Part shown: positions 6,281-11,067 of the stretch, in pieces
Numbering within the stretch: position 1 is the stretch's first letter
How the letters are laid out: every line of letters starts with the position of its first letter
DNA from: an uncultured Eubacteriales bacterium
GTDB taxonomy: Bacteria; Bacillota; Clostridia; Christensenellales; Borkfalkiaceae
DNA: 11,067 bases
Reading direction: 5' to 3'
Assembly (NCBI GenBank): GCA_902766475.1
Contig: CACXDQ010000191.1
Coordinates: 1-11,067, forward strand
Notes under the pieces: generated by a model
Told to the model about the DNA's origin: nothing
The model's input: only the letters and a program-made list of their open reading frames with translations
Databases searched by the model: none
Translations under genes and position numbers: made by a program

Positions 6281-6286
6281 TCCTTA
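6281..6286 (-). promoter_or_regulatory. Shine-Dalgarno of pfp overlapping the pfkA stop codon
   Basis: On the minus strand the stop TAA of pfkA (6286-6284) forms the first bases of TAAGGA, which lies 7 bases before the pfp ATG. This arrangement suggests translational coupling of the two phosphofructokinase genes. Confidence 0.7.
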
Positions 6287-7243
6287 GTTGAGTTCGGAAC
6301 AAATCTCGTAGAGTTTGAGATCGATTTTCTTTTTCTGAGAAAGAGCTTCGGTTATGTCGAGGTCTACTATCTCGTTGTTCTTTATACCTATAACTCTGTT
6401 TGTTTCACCGCTTAAAAGCGCTTCGATTGCCTGATGTCCGAAACGTGCGGCGAGCATTCTGTCCGCCATCGTGGGCGAGCCGCCTCTCTGAACGTGTCCG
6501 AGCGTGGTTATCTTTACGTCGCACTTTGCTATGCCTTTGATTACGGCGGCTATCTCCGTTTCGTTTCCGGCGCCTTCCGCAAGGACGATGACGTTAGCCA
6601 TTTTCCCCCTCTGCATGTTGTTCTTTATCTGGTTAGCAATGTTTTCTATGTCGTACTGAACTTCGGGAACGAGCGCAAATTCCGCTCCGCCGCAAATGGC
6701 AGAGTAGAGCGCAATATCGCCGCAATGTCTGCCCATTACCTTTATAAGGCTGACTCTGTCGTGAGAGGTCATCGTATCCCTTAAAGAGTTTATAGCCCAT
6801 AAAACGGTGTTTACGGCAGTGTCGAAACCGAGAGTGTAATCGGTATAAGCGAGGTCGTTATCTATCGTTCCGGGGATACCTACGACGTTTATGCCCTGTT
6901 CGTCGGAAATGAGCTTTGCCCCTGTGAACGAGCCGTCGCCGCCGATGACGACAAGCCCTTCGACGCCGAGTTTTTTAAGGTTGTCGGCGGCGATCTTTCT
7001 CGTTGCCGGCTCTTTGAATTCGACGCATCTCGCAGTTCTCAAAAACGTTCCGCCACGCTGAATTATATCGCATACGGAATGAGTGTCCATCTTGAATATC
7101 TCGTTGTTTACAAGCCCGTAATAGCCTCTTTCCACGCCGTAAACTTCAAGCCCTTTGTGAAGAGCGGTCCTTACAGCCGCCCTTATACAAGCGTTCATGC
7201 CCGGGGCGTCGCCGCCGCTCGTTAAAATTGCAATTTTTTTCAT
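6284..7243 (-). CDS. pfkA: ATP-dependent 6-phosphofructokinase
   Basis: The 319-residue product is a full-length bacterial PfkA, which phosphorylates fructose 6-phosphate with ATP at the committing step of glycolysis. Visible motifs are TSGGDAPGMN at 8-17 (ATP loop), GGT and RTAR at 64-72, GGDGS at 101-105 with Gly at the ATP-type position, PGTIDND at 124-130 (catalytic Asp D128 and D130, Gly G125 rather than Lys), MGRHCGD at 170-176, and GHVQRGG at 249-255. R21, R25, R155 and R163 fall where the E. coli enzyme binds effectors and sugar phosphate, so allosteric control is plausible. The start is supported by GGAGGG (7256-7251 on the minus strand) 7 bases upstream. It follows dnaE by 23 bases, and the dnaE-pfkA order is common in Firmicutes. 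The second phosphofructokinase follows 10 bases later. Confidence 0.97.
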   Translation of the reverse strand: MKKIAILTSGGDAPGMNACIRAAVRTALHKGLEVYGVERGYYGLVNNEIFKMDTHSVCDIIQRGGTFLRTARCVEFKEPATRKIAADNLKKLGVEGLVVIGGDGSFTGAKLISDEQGINVVGIPGTIDNDLAYTDYTLGFDTAVNTVLWAINSLRDTMTSHDRVSLIKVMGRHCGDIALYSAICGGAEFALVPEVQYDIENIANQIKNNMQRGKMANVIVLAEGAGNETEIAAVIKGIAKCDVKITTLGHVQRGGSPTMADRMLAARFGHQAIEALLSGETNRVIGIKNNEIVDLDITEALSQKKKIDLKLYEICSELN

Positions 7244-7266
7244 AATAAAACCCTCCGATTTTTCTT

Positions 7267-10200
7267 TTATTTTGTGAAAAATTTTATATCGTTCTCGTCC
7301 ACTATGGACAGAAGTTCGTTTATAAGCCCTTTACAGTTGTTGACCGTCTCGCTCATTCTGTAGTTTTTGCCGTCCATCTTGAAATATACCGTTATGTCGC
7401 CGGGGTAGGTCGACAAGATGTCGATAAGGTCGTCTTTATACTGTTTGGTTTCGTCGTTAAGTATCAGCCCGAGATACTGTTTAGCCTCTTGCTTTTGGGG
7501 CGCTTCTTCCGCTCCCTCGGCTATCGGCTCGGCAAAGTCTACCAAAACGGTCGGCTTTTCGCCCTCACGAAGCTGTAATTTGCCCTTTACCTTTATAACT
7601 TGTTCATTGTTTAAAATATGCTTGTATTTCTCGTACTTTTTGGGGAAGAAAACACATTCTATACCGCCGTATTCGTCCTCGACGGTAACGAACATCATCT
7701 GCTGACCCGAGCGAGTGTTTATCTTGTCGGTAGAGGTTATTATTCCGCCGTAAATTACGGGCATATCGTTTTCGACGTCTGAATATACGACGTTTCCGTC
7801 CTCGTCCTCGTCGAAATTCGAGAGCATATCGGTCGTGAACGTGCAATCTTTGAACTTAGCCGAATACCCGTCTAACGGGTGCCCCGAAACGTACACGCCC
7901 GTAACGTTCTTTTCGAGCGAAAGTTTCGTCTTGCTGTCGTAATCTTTAATGTCGGGGTAGGTAACGTCTACGTCCGTTTCTTCCTGAATTATATCTCCGA
8001 AGAGCGAGATCTGATTGCTTTCTCTCTGTTTCGCTATGAGCGTGACCCTGTCGATGAGGTCCTCGTAAACGGCGAGGAGCTGAGGCCTATTTCTTCCGAA
8101 TTTGTCGAATGCGCCTGCATAAATGAGGTTTTCGACTATTCTCTTATTGAGCACTTTAAGCTCGCATCTCGAAATGAAGTTTTCAAAGGAAGTGTAATTC
8201 CCGTTTTTCTCCCTCTCTTCCACGATAGAGTCTATCGCAGAAAGCCCGATGCCCTTTATCGCCGCCAAGCCGTAGCGTATCTTGCCGCCCTTGACGCTGA
8301 AAAAGCCGACGCTCTCGTTTATGTCTGGCGGAAGAACGGGTATTCCTTCGTCCTTTGCGTATGAAACGTAATTTTTAATCTCTTCGATGTTGGTTATTCT
8401 GTTGTTGAGGACAGCCGTCAAAAACTCGGGCTCGTAATAACATTTGAGGTAAGCCGTCTGATAGGTTACGAGCGAATACGCCGCCGCATGCGACTTGTTG
8501 AACGCATATTTCGCAAAGTCCTTCATCTCGTCCCACACTTTGTGGGCGACTTCTTCCGGAACGCCCCTTTTAAGACAGCCGTCTATCGCCGTGGAAATTT
8601 TTCCGTGTTTATCGACGGTTTCGGGCTTTCCGTTAATGAAGATGACCTCTTCCTTTATCATGTCGTCAACTTTCTTCTTGCCCATCATTCGCCTTACCAT
8701 GTCGGCTTGACCGAGCGTGTAACCGGCGAGCGCCTGAACTATCTTCATAACTTGCTCTTGGTAGACGATACAGCCGTAAGTCTGTTTCAATATAGGCTCT
8801 AAGAGCGGGTGAGCGTAAGAAACGAGGTCGGGGTTGTGCTTGCACCTTACGAATCTCGGTATCGAATCCATCGGCCCGGGTCTATAAAGCGACACGGCGG
8901 CGACTATATCTTCAAGACACGTCGGTTTCAAATCTTTCATGAATTTCTGGAAACCGCCCGACTCTATCTGGAATATCGCCTTCGTGTTTCCCGACGACAT
9001 AAGCTCGTAAACTTTCGGGTCGTCGTAGGTGGACTTATCGAAATCTATCTCAACGCCGTGGTTTTCCTTGACGTATTCTATCGCCATCTTAATATCGGAA
9101 AGGTTTCTCAGCCCCAAAAAGTCCATTTTCAAAAAGCCGAGGTGTTCGAGTTCCACGCCGGTGTACTGGCTCGTGATATCGTCGCCGTTTCTGCCGAGCG
9201 GCATATGTCTGTCGAGTATGTCGGCGCCTATTATTACGCCGCAAGCGTGCGTGCTTGCCTGTCTCGGCGAGTCCTCGAGCTTTATCGCAATATCGACTAT
9301 TCTCCTTATATCGTCGCTCTCGTTGTACATCTCGACGAGTTCGGGAACGGAATAGTCCACCCCGAAGTCTTTATCTCCCTCTTTCGGGTGGTATTTGCCG
9401 AACACCTTCATGAGTATGTTGGGGCGTTTAAGCTCTATTTCCACGCCGTTTTTGGTTATTTTAGACGGAATGGCTTTCGTAACTCTGTCCGTTTCGGAGT
9501 AGGGCACTTTAAGCACTCTCCCCACGTCCTTAATGGCGTTTTTAGCCGCCATCGTGCCGAAAGTAACTATCTTGCAAACTCTGTCATAGCCGTATTTCTG
9601 TCTGACGTATTCAATAACTTCCTGGCGGCGGCTATCCTCGAAGTCAACGTCGAAATCGGGGGCGGAAACTCTCTCGGGATTTAAAAATCTCTCGAAATAG
9701 AGATCGTATTTCAAAGGGTCTATATTCGTAATGCCGATGAGGTAAGCGACGATAGAGCCGGCGCCCGATCCTCTTCCCGGACCGACCGAAATGCCCATTT
9801 CACGGGCGGCGTTGATATAGTCCCACACGATGAGGAAGTATTCTATAAAACCGAGCCTCGATATAACGCCGAGTTCTTCCTCTATCCTCGCCCTTATCTC
9901 GGGCGTTTCCTCGCCGTATTTTTTCTTTATCCCGGCGTCGATAAGCTTTCTTATATACACCGTCGGATCTTCGCCCGTCCTCGGCGTGTAGTGCGGGAAC
10001 ATATAATGCCCGTAAACGAACCCGAAATTGCATTTTTCGGCAATTTCGAGGGTGTTGGCGAGCGCCTCGGCGTCGTCGGGGAAAAGCTCCGACATCTCCT
10101 CAAAGCTTTTCAAATAGAATTCGTCGTTGGCGAATTTGAGCCTTTTCGGGTCGTCGTAGTCCGCCCCCATCTGCACGCACATAAGCACGTCTTGCGAGAG

Positions 10201-10833
10201 GGCGTCATCTCTGTTGATATAGTGAACGTCGTTCGTTACGACGAGCTTTATACCGTATTTTTTGGCGTATTGTTTTAAATATTTGTTTACTTCCGCTTGT
10301 TCGGGCAAGAAGTGATTTTGCATTTCAAGGTAAAAATCTTCCCCGAAGAGGTCTTTAAACCATCTTACGAGCCTTTCCGCCTCGTCGAACTCTCTCCTCA
10401 TTATAGCTTGCGGAATATCTCCCGCAAGACACGCCGAAAGGCAGATAAGCCCCTCGTGGTGCTGTTCGAGCGTCTTTAAATCTATCCTCGGCTTATAATA
10501 AAACCCGTCACGGAATGCGATTGCGTTTAAAAGCGAAATATTTTTGTATCCTACTTCGTCCTTGCATAAAAGCACCAGGTGATTGAGTTTTGTCTTGCCG
10601 CTCTTTACGGTAAGGTCGTCGCAGACGTAAAATTCCGTGCCGATGATCGCCTTTATGCCTTCCTTTTCGCAAGCGTCGAAAAAGGCGACCGCTCCGTACA
10701 TATTTCCGTGGTCGGTTATGGCAAGCGCCGGCATGCCGAGATTTTTAGCTTTTTTTGTAACGGCGGATATCCTCGCCGCTCCGTCCAGAATACTGTATTC
10801 CGTATGGACGTGTAAGTGTACGAAATTTCCCAT
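7267..10833 (-). CDS. dnaE: DNA polymerase III alpha subunit, DnaE1 type
   Basis: The 1188-residue product is a complete C-family replicative polymerase subunit. In order it shows a PHP domain (1-~270) with HLHVH at 6-10 and TDHG at 40-43; the palm with GPGRGSGAGS at 351-360, catalytic aspartates D395 and D397 in PDFDVDF, and the third, D571, in DFLGLR; HACGV at 529-533; and the fingers region with YRPGPMDS (660-667) and FNKSHAAAYS (778-787). After these come a helix-hairpin-helix region around 855-875, a beta-clamp binding motif QISLFG at 941-946, an OB fold at about 1025-1095, and a C-terminal domain to 1188. There is no PolC-type inserted exonuclease, so proofreading, if any, would come from the PHP domain or another protein. 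The start is two bases after the hemW-like stop. Only a weak GGA lies upstream, which implies translational coupling. The start fits the family N-terminus. The +strand open frames across it are shadows. Confidence 0.98.
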   Translation of the reverse strand: MGNFVHLHVHTEYSILDGAARISAVTKKAKNLGMPALAITDHGNMYGAVAFFDACEKEGIKAIIGTEFYVCDDLTVKSGKTKLNHLVLLCKDEVGYKNISLLNAIAFRDGFYYKPRIDLKTLEQHHEGLICLSACLAGDIPQAIMRREFDEAERLVRWFKDLFGEDFYLEMQNHFLPEQAEVNKYLKQYAKKYGIKLVVTNDVHYINRDDALSQDVLMCVQMGADYDDPKRLKFANDEFYLKSFEEMSELFPDDAEALANTLEIAEKCNFGFVYGHYMFPHYTPRTGEDPTVYIRKLIDAGIKKKYGEETPEIRARIEEELGVISRLGFIEYFLIVWDYINAAREMGISVGPGRGSGAGSIVAYLIGITNIDPLKYDLYFERFLNPERVSAPDFDVDFEDSRRQEVIEYVRQKYGYDRVCKIVTFGTMAAKNAIKDVGRVLKVPYSETDRVTKAIPSKITKNGVEIELKRPNILMKVFGKYHPKEGDKDFGVDYSVPELVEMYNESDDIRRIVDIAIKLEDSPRQASTHACGVIIGADILDRHMPLGRNGDDITSQYTGVELEHLGFLKMDFLGLRNLSDIKMAIEYVKENHGVEIDFDKSTYDDPKVYELMSSGNTKAIFQIESGGFQKFMKDLKPTCLEDIVAAVSLYRPGPMDSIPRFVRCKHNPDLVSYAHPLLEPILKQTYGCIVYQEQVMKIVQALAGYTLGQADMVRRMMGKKKVDDMIKEEVIFINGKPETVDKHGKISTAIDGCLKRGVPEEVAHKVWDEMKDFAKYAFNKSHAAAYSLVTYQTAYLKCYYEPEFLTAVLNNRITNIEEIKNYVSYAKDEGIPVLPPDINESVGFFSVKGGKIRYGLAAIKGIGLSAIDSIVEEREKNGNYTSFENFISRCELKVLNKRIVENLIYAGAFDKFGRNRPQLLAVYEDLIDRVTLIAKQRESNQISLFGDIIQEETDVDVTYPDIKDYDSKTKLSLEKNVTGVYVSGHPLDGYSAKFKDCTFTTDMLSNFDEDEDGNVVYSDVENDMPVIYGGIITSTDKINTRSGQQMMFVTVEDEYGGIECVFFPKKYEKYKHILNNEQVIKVKGKLQLREGEKPTVLVDFAEPIAEGAEEAPQKQEAKQYLGLILNDETKQYKDDLIDILSTYPGDITVYFKMDGKNYRMSETVNNCKGLINELLSIVDENDIKFFTK

Positions 10834-10835
10834 AT

Positions 10836-11067
10836 TTAGTCCATAAATTGAATTATGATCTCATTTTGCACGAAGATGTATTCGGGCTTTATCCTGATGC
10901 CTTTCCCGTCCACCTCGACGTACTTTTCGACAGCCTTTATCTTGTCCGCATAGCGGCTTTTGAAGGCGTGTCCGAATGCCTTTTTGAACTCCTCGAAAGA
11001 AATGCCGTTCTCTCTTCTCATGCCGAGCATGATAAACTCGAATTCTCTCTCGTCGCCCTCGATCTCC
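10836..11067 (-). CDS. hemW: HemW-like radical SAM protein, C-terminal end only
   Basis: Only the last 77 residues are inside the window; the frame is open through the right edge, so the gene begins beyond 11067. The visible part matches the C-terminal winged-helix-like domain of the HemW/HemN/HemZ group: a start resembling GDEREFEFIMLGMRRENG, then ISFEEFKKAFG, a basic helix, and an end with VQNEIIIQFMD that parallels the SNEV..F ending of HemW proteins. HemW is a radical SAM haem chaperone often mislabelled as oxygen-independent coproporphyrinogen oxidase. The CxxxCxxC iron-sulfur site is outside the window, so HemW cannot be told from HemZ here. It is the upstream partner of dnaE, with a 2-base gap and presumably one mRNA. 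Confidence 0.72.
   Translation of the reverse strand, partial: EIEGDEREFEFIMLGMRRENGISFEEFKKAFGHAFKSRYADKIKAVEKYVEVDGKGIRIKPEYIFVQNEIIIQFMD

Noticed and set aside
8570..8680. Possible intein or insertion in the dnaE fingers region (around KEEVIFINGKPETV)
   Set aside because: The extra segment is far too short for an intein and resembles the normal loop found in clostridial DnaE proteins.
8809..9684. Plus-strand open frame of 291 codons
   Set aside because: It lies fully antisense to the conserved polymerase core of dnaE (GPGRGSGAGS and PDFDVDF region) and shows no recognisable motif. Long antisense frames are expected from the codon use here.
10070..10833. PHP domain as a separate phosphoesterase gene
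   Set aside because: It is continuous and in frame with the polymerase core, as in all DnaE proteins; no break or internal start is needed.

Overview
The window reads as a chromosomal piece of a Bacillota (Firmicutes) genome, probably an uncultured, gut-type member of the Clostridia. The evidence is strong AGGAG-type ribosome binding sites, sigma-A-like promoters, a DnaE1-type polymerase of 1188 residues beside pfkA, and a PPi-type phosphofructokinase of the kind seen in Clostridia. The lineage is inferred from protein style and cannot be fixed without database searches. Coding density is high, no gap between genes exceeds about 75 bases, and I see no tRNA, rRNA, insertion sequence, CRISPR array or prophage gene.

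Left half, plus strand (1-4987). The window opens inside an M24 (Xaa-Pro aminopeptidase-like) gene. It is followed 13 bases later by a small protein of the Anabaena sensory rhodopsin transducer (ASRT) superfamily, which has been proposed to bind small molecules, probably sugars. A terminator closes this pair. A near-consensus promoter then starts a 711-residue cytoplasmic protein that looks like a TIM-barrel glycoside hydrolase with a helix-turn-helix-like N-terminal region. Next come a short lipoprotein with its own promoter and a CrtI/phytoene-desaturase-like FAD oxidoreductase. The oxidoreductase's Shine-Dalgarno sequence is built into the 3' arm of a terminator-like hairpin. No rhodopsin gene is visible, so the ASRT protein is more likely tied to carbohydrate metabolism than to light sensing.

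Right half, minus strand (5047-11067). A tight convergent operon reads hemW-like (3' end only) > dnaE > pfkA > PPi-type pfp, with gaps of 2, 23 and 10 bases. It joins DNA replication (Pol III alpha) to the committing step of glycolysis. It carries both an ATP-type enzyme (GGDGS / PGTIDND) and a PPi-type enzyme (GGNDS / PKTIDND) side by side. The two halves meet at a strong hairpin at about 4977-5009, which has a T-rich tail only when read on the minus strand.

The right half is ordinary housekeeping apart from the tandem phosphofructokinases. The less understood material is the left half: ASRT protein, HTH-like/TIM-barrel protein, orphan lipoprotein and orphan oxidoreductase, plus two compact control elements (a promoter that would give an almost leaderless mRNA at 797, and the RBS-containing hairpin at 3440-3481). 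I found no clearly new defence or mobile system.
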